A stretch of DNA of 9,522 nucleotides, taken from contig JAUWSD010000030.1 in assembly GCA_030610225.1 (NCBI GenBank), positions 1-9,522 of the forward strand, read 5' to 3'. The notes beneath the pieces are model-generated. The model had not been told where the DNA came from. It searched no databases and worked only from the letters and a program-made list of their open reading frames with translations. This stretch comes from Chloroflexota bacterium. GTDB taxonomy: Bacteria; Chloroflexota; Anaerolineae; Anaerolineales; UBA11579. Both the position numbers and the translations under genes were made by a program. Positions 1 through 5,036 of this stretch are shown piece by piece (position 1 is the stretch's first letter; every line of letters starts with the position of its first letter).

Positions 1-2
1 GA

Positions 3-56
3 CGCAAAGCAGAAAAACGCCAGAAGAAACAAGCAAAACAGGAAGAGAGTAAATAG
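3..56 (+). CDS. C-terminal tail of an unidentified upstream protein (5' partial)
   Basis: The third frame is open from the window edge to a TAG at 54-56. It encodes 17 residues rich in Lys, Gln, Arg and Glu (it ends KQEESK), the kind of charged, disordered tail common at the C-terminus of RNA-binding or membrane-insertion proteins. The other two frames also stay open for most of this short stretch: frame 1 stops with TAA at 58-60, overlapping the dtd ATG, and frame 2 stops at 50-52. The choice of frame therefore rests only on composition. Whichever frame is right, the upstream gene ends within a few bases of dtd, so the two are probably cotranscribed. The function cannot be told from this fragment. 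Confidence 0.35.
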   Translation, partial: RKAEKRQKKQAKQEESK

Positions 57-59
57 ATA

Positions 60-515
60 ATGCGTGCAGTGGTCCAGCGAGTCTCCAGGGGAGAAGTGAG
101 CTTGATTGATCCAGGCGGAGATCAACGCGTGATATCCGGGATCGGGCAGGGACTGGTGATCCTGCTTGGTATCGGGCCTGAGGATGGGGAAGAGCAGGCC
201 CAGTATCTGGCAAAGAAGATCGCTAATTTGAGAATCTTTGCTGATGCAGAAGGAAAGACAAATTTATCCGTGCAGGATATCGGGGGAGAAGCTCTGCTGG
301 TTTCGCAATTCACACTCTATGCAGATACACGCAAGGGGAACAGGCCTTCGTTTGTGAATGCTGCTGCGCCAGAGCACGCAGAGCCGCTTGTCGGGCGTTT
401 TGCAGAGCTGCTGCGGGAGCATAGAGTTCCGACCAAGCTGGGACAATTTGGGGCTTATATGCAGGTGCAGATAGAGAACGACGGGCCCATGACGATCTGG
501 ATGGAGAGGGAATAA
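60..515 (+). CDS. dtd: D-aminoacyl-tRNA deacylase (Dtd)
   Basis: This cytoplasmic homodimeric enzyme hydrolyses the ester bond of D-aminoacyl-tRNAs (and Gly-tRNAAla), recycling the tRNA and protecting translation. The 151-residue length is normal for the family. Diagnostic motifs are visible: the N-terminal MRAVVQRV strand, SQFTLYAD at residues 82-89 followed by the Lys/Arg-rich TRKGNRPSF segment, and the Gly-Pro pair at 142-143 in NDGPMTIW. That pair is the cross-subunit Gly-cisPro motif that rejects L-aminoacyl substrates. All core elements are intact. The ATG lies immediately after the upstream gene's stop, with a purine-rich GGAAGAGAG at 41-49 as ribosome binding site about 10 nt away. 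No separate promoter is visible, so it is probably expressed from upstream. A strong terminator follows 22 bp after the stop. The family assignment is secure. Confidence 0.97.
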   Translation: MRAVVQRVSRGEVSLIDPGGDQRVISGIGQGLVILLGIGPEDGEEQAQYLAKKIANLRIFADAEGKTNLSVQDIGGEALLVSQFTLYADTRKGNRPSFVNAAAPEHAEPLVGRFAELLREHRVPTKLGQFGAYMQVQIENDGPMTIWMERE

Positions 516-537
516 CAAAAGCAAAATATAAATATTA

Positions 538-569
538 AAAAAGAGGTGATATCGATATCACCTCTTTTT
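538..569. terminator. Bidirectional intrinsic terminator between convergent units
   Basis: This is a perfect 32-bp palindrome: AAA then AAGAGGTGATATCG mirrored, ending in TTT. The stem is flanked by A on the left and T on the right, so it can act for dtd on the plus strand and as a second-line stop for minus-strand transcription arriving from the methyltransferase and sRNA side. It lies 22 bp downstream of the dtd stop. The central ATATCGATAT is AT-rich, so the outer GAGGTG/CACCTC pairs carry most of the stability. Confidence 0.8.
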
Positions 570-608
570 AATTAAAAATGGTGGGATGGAGTTGAGGCCC
601 ACCCCACC
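570..608 (-). terminator. Intrinsic terminator of the minus-strand sRNA-like unit
   Basis: Read on the minus strand, GGTGGGGTGG (599-608) pairs with CCATCCCACC (580-589) to give a 10-bp GC-rich stem with one G-U pair and a 9-nt loop GCCTCAACT. It is followed directly by ATTTTTAATT (570-579). This has the polarity of a factor-independent terminator for leftward transcription only, because the plus-strand side has no T tract. It is separate from, and directly upstream of, the palindromic terminator at 538-569, giving leftward transcription two terminators in tandem. Confidence 0.75.
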
Positions 609-651
609 TGAATGAAGCCTATCTAAGGAGTAGGCCCATTGCAACGGGAAT
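571..651 (-). ncRNA. Candidate small RNA of about 80 nt with a CTCCTT loop
   Basis: Seen on the minus strand: the start, about 7 nt after a good -10 box, falls at an A at 651. The RNA would then fold into three adjacent hairpins. Hairpin 1 is CCCGT-TGCA-ATGGG (634-647). Hairpin 2 is GCCTA-CTCCTTAGA-TAGGC (617-635), sharing two bases with hairpin 1, so the two compete at their junction. Hairpin 3 is the terminator stem (580-608). The loop of hairpin 2 contains CTCCTT, the complement of a Shine-Dalgarno AAGGAG. Small RNAs with CCUCC-type loops that block ribosome binding sites are known in other phyla. Applying that role here is inference. No reading frame of note lies inside. The alternative is that this is simply a structured 3' UTR of the ugd-methyltransferase transcript. 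I do not recognise a known RNA family. Confidence 0.5.
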
Positions 652-657
652 AAACAA

Positions 658-686
658 AGTATACTACACCGTTTTTAATAGTGCAA
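658..686 (-). promoter_or_regulatory. Sigma70-type promoter driving the candidate sRNA
   Basis: On the minus strand, TTGCAC (681-686) lies exactly 17 bp before TATACT (658-663). The -10 matches the consensus at five of six bases and the -35 keeps the TTG core. The predicted start is near 651, just before the first hairpin. The promoter sits in the roughly 100-bp gap after the methyltransferase stop, where it would have no purpose unless it transcribes the short structured unit that follows. Confidence 0.6.
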
Positions 687-723
687 TATGTCACAAAGGC
701 GCAAGTTTACACAGATATATAAA

Positions 724-746
724 TTACCTATTTAATATATAGGCAA
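724..746 (-). other. Weak AT-rich hairpin downstream of the methyltransferase gene
   Basis: On the minus strand TTGCCTAT and ATAGGTAA form an 8-bp stem (one G-U pair) around a 7-nt AT loop, 30 bp after the methyltransferase stop. TTTATATAT follows. It could be a leaky terminator or 3'-end stabiliser separating the ugd-methyltransferase mRNA from the downstream sRNA promoter. The stem is too AT-rich to be called a strong terminator. The rest of 609-775, apart from the promoter and hairpins described, shows nothing recognisable. Confidence 0.25.
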
Positions 747-775
747 CTGCAATAGTATGTAGAATTTAGTGTTTT

Positions 776-1693
776 TTATGAGATTGGCTGCTTGAAGTTG
801 AAGATCCCATTCTTATATTCCCATTTTTTGCCGCAGGAACATGTCAGGACACCATTTTCCTTTGTATCTTCAATGTCCTCTTTGCATTCCGGGCAGATGA
901 AGAAACTGCCCTTTGCAGCAACTGGAGTATCTCCATCGGCATATGAGAGCGTGAAAATACTTGGGGATATTTTTATGATTGGAGCAGTGAATTGGAATAT
1001 GCTGTCAAGCCAAACAAGGAATCGTGTTGGGAATATACGTTTCAGAAAGCCGATCCTGAAATGGGATACTGTCAGGCTTTTCCTGAGCTTATATCCAATA
1101 TCAGCCAAAGTGTTCTGGATCATCTTTGGATGAAAATTAAAGTTCAGATCCACAAATTCAATTGGTTCGGTTGTATATGGGCTCCAGTCCTGTTTCTTGA
1201 GCAGATACCGGAAGATAGCTTTAAGATTTCTTTTGTTCGCGTATTCAAGGATGAACAGGGCGCCGGGCATTTGTGTGCGTCTGATCTCTTTCAGCGAAGC
1301 GGGAGCGTCGGACATATGATGCAGAACACGGATCATTGTGGCGCTGTCAAACAAGCCGCTGACAAAGTGTAATCGGTAGACATCTGCAGCAACGTATATA
1401 TATTTGTCGCTTGCCCCCAAACGTTCCTGGGCCTGTTCAAGCTGCGTGACGGAATAATCCATTACTACAATGCGCTTGAAATCCTCATAGCGGGGTGTAT
1501 TTCGGCCAGCACCAGCGCCTACTTCCAGCAATAATTCTCCACCCGAGTCAGGAAGCATGCGTTTGAGAGCTACAGCTTCAACCCCGTCTTCATAGTCGCG
1601 CGTACCGGTATCCCAAAAGGAAGACTGGTAATCTGAACCCTCGTAATCACATACGGGAGGCTGTTCTTTGGCTTGTTCGTTCTTATTTGTCAT
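776..1693 (-). CDS. SAM-dependent class I methyltransferase with C-terminal Trm112-like zinc ribbon
   Basis: Predicted cytoplasmic methyltransferase, 305 residues. The Rossmann fold shows motif I LLLEVGAGAGRN (54-65), the ribose-binding Asp of VVMDYS (D79), the AAD motif at 102-104, and FDSATMIRVLHHM (115-127), all typical of Methyltransf_11 enzymes. The C-terminus adds a zinc ribbon: CPEC (C267, C270) and CSC (C285, C287), followed by WEYKNGIFNF, which resembles the 'Y.I..GI..F' ending of Trm112-like ribbons. The ATG at 1693 is preferred because it sits inside the ugd end (ATGACAAATAA, an 11-bp overlap), implying translational coupling. A TTG at 1735 would extend it by 14 residues but overlaps ugd by 53 bp. 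The substrate is unknown. Linkage to ugd suggests a sugar, lipid-linked or surface-glycan acceptor, by inference. Confidence 0.85.
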   Translation of the reverse strand: MTNKNEQAKEQPPVCDYEGSDYQSSFWDTGTRDYEDGVEAVALKRMLPDSGGELLLEVGAGAGRNTPRYEDFKRIVVMDYSVTQLEQAQERLGASDKYIYVAADVYRLHFVSGLFDSATMIRVLHHMSDAPASLKEIRRTQMPGALFILEYANKRNLKAIFRYLLKKQDWSPYTTEPIEFVDLNFNFHPKMIQNTLADIGYKLRKSLTVSHFRIGFLKRIFPTRFLVWLDSIFQFTAPIIKISPSIFTLSYADGDTPVAAKGSFFICPECKEDIEDTKENGVLTCSCGKKWEYKNGIFNFKQPIS

Positions 1694-2996
1694 TATTGTT
1701 ATAGCCTCGCCCAACACCCCTGTATTTGAATCCAAACCGTTTCATTTTTTCAGGCTCGTAAATATTTCTTCCGTCTATCACTACAGGTGCGTTCATGATC
1801 TTGTGTATGCGTTCAAGGTCTATGTTGATGAACTCATTCCATTCTGTTATCACTAGTAATGCATCAACCCCTTCCGCTGCTTCGTATGGATTGGAAACCA
1901 GCTTAATATCAGGCAGGTGTTCGGCGGCTTCTTCCATAGCAACTGGGTCATAAGCTTTCACTTTTGCACCCTGGGATAGCAGGTTGTTGATAATATCAAT
2001 TGATGGCGCATCGCGCATATCATCTGTATTTGGTTTGAATGAAAGCCCAAAAACGCCGATAGTCTTGCCGTTCAGATCTTTAATGATCTCAAGCAGGCGT
2101 TCAACTATTTTTGTGCGACGGGCTTCATTCGTGCCCATAACAGCCTTTAATATCTTTGGGTCAACGTTCATTTCTTCTGCCATATAACTCAAAGCTTTAA
2201 TATCTTTGGGGAAACATGATCCACCATAGCCTAAGCCGGCATTGAGGAACATTGGGCCGATCCTCTCATCTAATCCCATTCCATGTGCAACTTCGGTAAC
2301 GTCAGCGCCAAGTTTTTCGCAGATATTCGCGATCTCATTGATAAAAGATATCTTTGTGGCCAGGAAAGCATTTGATGCGTACTTGATCATTTCTGCCGTA
2401 CGCAGATTGGTGATCAGTGTTGGAGCATTCAGAGGTTTGTGCAGCCTGGCTACTTTCTCTGCTGCTTCCTTGTCGCGTGAACCGCATACTATCCTGTATG
2501 GATTCATGAAATCTACGATTGCAGAGCCTTCACGCAGGAATTCAGGGCAGGAGACAACGGAGAATTCGACAGGTTCTGTCTGGGCTTCAATGATCCTTTC
2601 TGCTACCCAGTCTCCAGTACCAACTGGTACTGTTGATTTATTGATGACAACCATGGGTGAATGCATATTTTCTGCGATTGATTTCGCTGCAGATGCTACG
2701 TATTTCATGTCAGCATCACCGTCAACACCTGATGGAGTGCCAACACAGATAAAAACGAATTCAGAATCCTTGAGGGCTTCTTCCATGGAGGTTGTGAATG
2801 ATATCCGGTTTGCATCAATATTTCGTTTAACCAGTTCTTTCAAACCAGGTTCATAGATCGGGATCTCACCGTTTTTAAGGTCTTCTATTTTTTTATGATC
2901 AATATCAAGGGCAGTTACTTTATTCCCAAGGTCACTAAAACATGCAGCTGTAACTAAACCCACATAACCAACACCAATAACAGCAATTTGTTTCAT
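1683..2996 (-). CDS. ugd: UDP-glucose 6-dehydrogenase
   Basis: Oxidises UDP-glucose to UDP-glucuronate with two NAD+, supplying uronic acids for capsule, exopolysaccharide or glycolipid synthesis. It is cytoplasmic. The 437 residues match the short bacterial family. Visible motifs are the NAD-binding GVGYVG (8-13), FICVGTPSG (82-90), STVPVGT (121-127), EFLREG (152-157), K205 and N209 in the central helix, and GYGGSCFPKD (257-265) containing the catalytic thiol C261. Also present are SFKPNTDDMRDAPS (319-332) and IDGRNIYEP near the end. No key residue is missing. The ATG is preceded by AGGAG (3009-3013) with a rather long 12-nt spacing. It is first in a two-gene minus-strand operon with the methyltransferase, and divergent from the Rrf2 regulator. 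The symbol could equally be tuaD or rkpK; the function is secure. Confidence 0.97.
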   Translation of the reverse strand: MKQIAVIGVGYVGLVTAACFSDLGNKVTALDIDHKKIEDLKNGEIPIYEPGLKELVKRNIDANRISFTTSMEEALKDSEFVFICVGTPSGVDGDADMKYVASAAKSIAENMHSPMVVINKSTVPVGTGDWVAERIIEAQTEPVEFSVVSCPEFLREGSAIVDFMNPYRIVCGSRDKEAAEKVARLHKPLNAPTLITNLRTAEMIKYASNAFLATKISFINEIANICEKLGADVTEVAHGMGLDERIGPMFLNAGLGYGGSCFPKDIKALSYMAEEMNVDPKILKAVMGTNEARRTKIVERLLEIIKDLNGKTIGVFGLSFKPNTDDMRDAPSIDIINNLLSQGAKVKAYDPVAMEEAAEHLPDIKLVSNPYEAAEGVDALLVITEWNEFINIDLERIHKIMNAPVVIDGRNIYEPEKMKRFGFKYRGVGRGYNNNDK

Positions 2997-3051
2997 TATT
3001 AGATATTTCTCCTGCAGGAATTTCTATTGATTTAATATTATCTTAAAACTG

Positions 3052-3072
3052 AGCAATAATAACATAATTGCT
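3052..3072. promoter_or_regulatory. Dyad in the ugd/rrf2 divergent intergenic region
   Basis: AGCAAT (3052-3057) and ATTGCT (3067-3072) form a perfect 6-bp inverted repeat separated by 9 bp. It lies 56-76 bp upstream of the ugd start, near where a minus-strand promoter would be expected (a weak TAATAT-like -10 lies downstream of it toward ugd). It could bind a dimeric regulator, for example the adjacent Rrf2 protein, but such a short AT-rich dyad could also be chance. The remaining intergenic sequence (3073-3131) shows nothing else clear. Confidence 0.3.
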
Positions 3073-3129
3073 AATTGAATCCCTTCGGTTGCTGTATTTG
3101 GAACATCCTATTAAAATAAATGAATATAA

Positions 3130-3142
3130 GATATAATTTATC
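3130..3142 (+). promoter_or_regulatory. Probable -10 region of the Rrf2 regulator gene, within an imperfect dyad
   Basis: A perfect TATAAT at 3132-3137 places the transcription start near 3144, about 24 nt before the ATG at 3168. That leaves room for the AGG (3157-3159) ribosome binding site. No good -35 is visible at 17 bp. The -10 lies within GATATAATTTATC, a near-palindrome (10 of 12 paired positions), which could be an autoregulatory operator. This is only suggestive, since AT-rich -10 regions are often partly palindromic. Confidence 0.4.
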
Positions 3143-3167
3143 AACAAATACATATTAGGTAATAATT

Positions 3168-3572
3168 ATGCAGATAACTAGACAAGCTGATTACGCAGTT
3201 CGGGCGATAATTTATTTATCAATGTTAAACCCAGGTGAGAAAGCTTCTACAAAGACCATTGCAGAAAATCAATCAATACCACTTTCTTTTTTGGCTAAAA
3301 TTATAGCTCAACTGTCTGTAGCAGGGATCATAACTACTCTGAGAGGGGCCAAGGGGGGGGTTTCGCTTGCAAAACCTCCTGAAGAAATATCGGTTCTTGA
3401 AGTTGTGGAAGCAATTGATGGACCGATCCTTCTAAATGCATGTGTTGTTTCAACACATGATTGCCCAATTGAGAAGTGTGCAATGCGCGGGATCTGGATA
3501 CGATCTCAAAGGGACCTGGTAAAAGAGCTTAAGAACACAAATTTTCAATATTTAGCAGATAAAATGAGTTGA
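3168..3572 (+). CDS. Rrf2-family transcriptional regulator with three-cysteine cluster motif
   Basis: A 134-residue winged-helix DNA-binding protein of the IscR/NsrR/CymR type. The N-terminus MQITRQADYAVRAIIYL, the recognition-helix region IPLSFLAKIIAQL (37-49), the wing RGAKGG (59-64) and the IDGPI segment (83-87) are the classical Rrf2 layout. C92, C99 and C104 form a C-x6-C-x4-C set. IscR-like members use three cysteines here to hold an Fe-S cluster that senses iron-sulfur status, oxygen or nitric oxide. E. coli IscR spacing is x5/x5, so cluster binding here is likely but unproven. It is a single-gene unit between its own -10 box and a terminator, transcribed divergently from ugd. The target is unknown. 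An uninterrupted run of eight G at 3353-3360 encodes the wing glycines. Confidence 0.93.
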   Translation: MQITRQADYAVRAIIYLSMLNPGEKASTKTIAENQSIPLSFLAKIIAQLSVAGIITTLRGAKGGVSLAKPPEEISVLEVVEAIDGPILLNACVVSTHDCPIEKCAMRGIWIRSQRDLVKELKNTNFQYLADKMS

Positions 3573-3588
3573 AAAACTTAGAATATTG

Positions 3589-3616
3589 AAAGCATCTGAC
3601 ACCAGATGCTTTTTTT
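3589..3616 (+). terminator. Intrinsic terminator after the Rrf2 gene
   Basis: AAAGCATCTG pairs with CAGATGCTTT around an ACAC tetraloop, followed by a run of T (3609-3616, partly used in the stem). It begins 17 bp after the regulator's stop codon and ends the single-gene unit. Confidence 0.9.
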
Positions 3617-3626
3617 ATGTTTTAAT
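3596..3626 (+). promoter_or_regulatory. Likely promoter of the lipoprotein gene, overlapping the upstream terminator
   Basis: TGTTTTAAT (3618-3626) is an extended -10 (TG-n-TTTAAT). CTGACA (3596-3601), inside the preceding terminator hairpin, matches five of six bases of the -35 consensus, but the 19-bp spacing is long. The predicted start near 3633 leaves a 5' UTR of about 27 nt ending in AGGAGG. Support is moderate. The terminator leaves little room for the promoter to be elsewhere. Confidence 0.4.
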
Positions 3627-3659
3627 CATATTTAGCAAAACAGAAATTAGGAGGAACAA

Positions 3660-4928
3660 ATGAGAAAGAAATATACACTGATCATCTTCATTGCCCTGAT
3701 CTCGTTTTTAATGCTGGCATGTTCGATGATTTATGACACAACTATCAACGAGGATGGCTCAGGAATATTTTCGATTAACCTGTATTTCACTGAAGAGGAA
3801 GTTAATTTATTCGAGCCGGTGATTGCAGATCTGGGGGGAGAGATTCAATCCCCACAGGAAATTTGTGATTCAATATCTACTGAACTCGTAGTTGGGTACC
3901 AGGCTGAAACTGATTTTATTGTAGAAGATACCAACTATACCTGTATCATTTCTTATGAATTCAAGGATCTTACTGAGTTGGAAAACCTATATGAAGAAAT
4001 TGATGCGGTTGTTTACGATCTGCAGTTCACCGATGATGGTTACTTGGTTTATGACATTGAATTCAGCGTCGGTGATGAGGTTGAAACAGGATTCGAGGAA
4101 TATGATATTGATCTTACAATCGAATATCTCTGGCAGGTTACATCCCCATTTAATATTGTTGAACACAATGCAGATAATATTTCCGACAAGACTGTTTCTG
4201 TTGAATTTAATCAGATAGGATCCGCCAGTTTATATTTTATGGCAGGTTCCAGCGGGGCTACAAAACTTTACTCTGACAGCACCCTGAAATTCCTGACAGA
4301 GATCGCTGAAGATGAATCGGGAATTATGTATATGAACTTTATGTTTGATGTAGATCAGGAAGAAAAACTCCTCGAGATGCTGGACGAACTTGATATAGGC
4401 GATGAAGCAGAGGATTGGTGCGATGAGATCGAATATGAACTTGATGAGTTGAGTGAAATCCCATCCGGCATGGACAACGAATTTGAGCAGGAAGAAGCCG
4501 GCGAGGGTTTTGTCTGCCAGAATTACTTCGAATTCGATGATCTGGATGAGCTGGAAGAGATTTATGAGGGATTTGAATTCATTGATCCTGATATTTTGAA
4601 GATCAGGGACGGCGTTCTTGAATATGAAGTAGTAGTTGATCTGGCCAAAGCAAGAGCATTGGGGCTGGACAAGCTGGAAGCAAATATGGATCTGCTTTGG
4701 GCAGTATCATCTCCATGGCCAGTTAACGAGCATGATGCAACTATAGAAGATGGAAAAACCCTCTCATGGGAGATGAAGGACGGAGAAGAGCTTGAAGTTG
4801 TTTTCACAGCAGAAAAGACTAATTTCCTTCTGTACTTGATCATTGGCGGTGCGCTTGTTTTGCTAGTATTGATCGTAGTCATTGTTGTGTTGATCAAAAG
4901 TAAAAAGAAGAAATCACAAACCGAATAA
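3660..4928 (+). CDS. Lipoprotein with two tandem LppM-like domains and a C-terminal membrane anchor
   Basis: A 422-residue exported protein. Residues 1-21 form a lipoprotein signal peptide (MRKK, hydrophobic core, lipobox MLAC with C21). Residues 31-195 and 217-385 are two copies of one domain. Each has ED-G/E-SGI at the start, a CD..S/EYEL segment, a second cysteine, then EF.DL.ELE.iYE, and ends with YLWQVTSP...EHNA / LLWAVSSP...EHDA. Each copy has one cysteine pair (C69/C95 and C254/C286), plausibly disulfides. A transmembrane helix (about 388-412) and a Lys-rich cytoplasmic tail follow. The fold resembles LppM-type (DUF3153) lipoproteins; this is a pattern judgement only. It is very rich in Asp and Glu. 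A perfect AGGAGG 5 nt before the ATG suggests strong translation. It forms a single-gene unit. The function is unknown. Confidence 0.85.
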   Translation: MRKKYTLIIFIALISFLMLACSMIYDTTINEDGSGIFSINLYFTEEEVNLFEPVIADLGGEIQSPQEICDSISTELVVGYQAETDFIVEDTNYTCIISYEFKDLTELENLYEEIDAVVYDLQFTDDGYLVYDIEFSVGDEVETGFEEYDIDLTIEYLWQVTSPFNIVEHNADNISDKTVSVEFNQIGSASLYFMAGSSGATKLYSDSTLKFLTEIAEDESGIMYMNFMFDVDQEEKLLEMLDELDIGDEAEDWCDEIEYELDELSEIPSGMDNEFEQEEAGEGFVCQNYFEFDDLDELEEIYEGFEFIDPDILKIRDGVLEYEVVVDLAKARALGLDKLEANMDLLWAVSSPWPVNEHDATIEDGKTLSWEMKDGEELEVVFTAEKTNFLLYLIIGGALVLLVLIVVIVVLIKSKKKKSQTE

Positions 4929-4948
4929 TTTTTGATAGCCGGATATTA

Positions 4949-4981
4949 AACAGGCATTCATTTTCATGGATGTCTGTTTTT
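4949..4981 (+). terminator. Intrinsic terminator after the lipoprotein gene
   Basis: AACAGGCATTCAT (4949-4961) pairs along its full 13 bases, with two G-U wobbles, with ATGGATGTCTGTT (4966-4978) around a TTTC loop. A short T run ends at 4981. It begins 20 bp after the stop codon of the lipoprotein gene. Confidence 0.85.
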
Positions 4982-5006
4982 GTGTACATCAATATTGTGG
5001 GATAAT
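4980..5006 (+). promoter_or_regulatory. Extended -10 promoter of hutU
   Basis: TGGGATAAT (4998-5006) is an extended -10 element. TTGTGT (4980-4985), in the T tract of the preceding terminator, can serve as a -35 at 15 bp, or at 17 bp from the overlapping TAATAT (5003-5008). The predicted start near 5013 leaves about 24 nt before the ATG, with AGGAG at 5027-5031. No operator-like dyad or HutC-type site is evident. Confidence 0.55.
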
Positions 5007-5036
5007 ATGAACGATTAAATAATTACAGGAGAGTAT

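Noticed and set aside
571..647. Plus-strand reading of the hairpin region as a CsrA/RsmY-type RNA (GGA motifs in loops: AAGGAG and ATGGA)
   Set aside because: No plus-strand promoter was found downstream of the dtd terminator and the T tract lies on the minus-strand side; the polarity fits minus-strand transcription.
571..651. tRNA-like or tmRNA 3' end suggested by CCCACCA on the minus strand
   Set aside because: The CCCACC bases pair in the terminator stem; there is no T-arm GTTC loop and no acceptor partner.
1693..1735. TTG start at 1735 giving the methyltransferase 14 extra residues
   Set aside because: It would overlap ugd by 53 bp; the ATG at 1693 gives a conventional 11-bp coupled overlap, and the extra residues match no methyltransferase feature.
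2242..2856. Long plus-strand open frame (204 codons) antisense to ugd
   Set aside because: It lies wholly opposite a clearly conserved enzyme gene, has no ribosome binding site, and its protein has no coherent domain; it follows from the codon use of ugd.
4562..4897. Minus-strand open frame of 111 codons antisense to the lipoprotein
   Set aside because: It is Ser/Thr-rich low-complexity sequence produced by the complement of Asp/Glu-rich codons, with no ribosome binding site.
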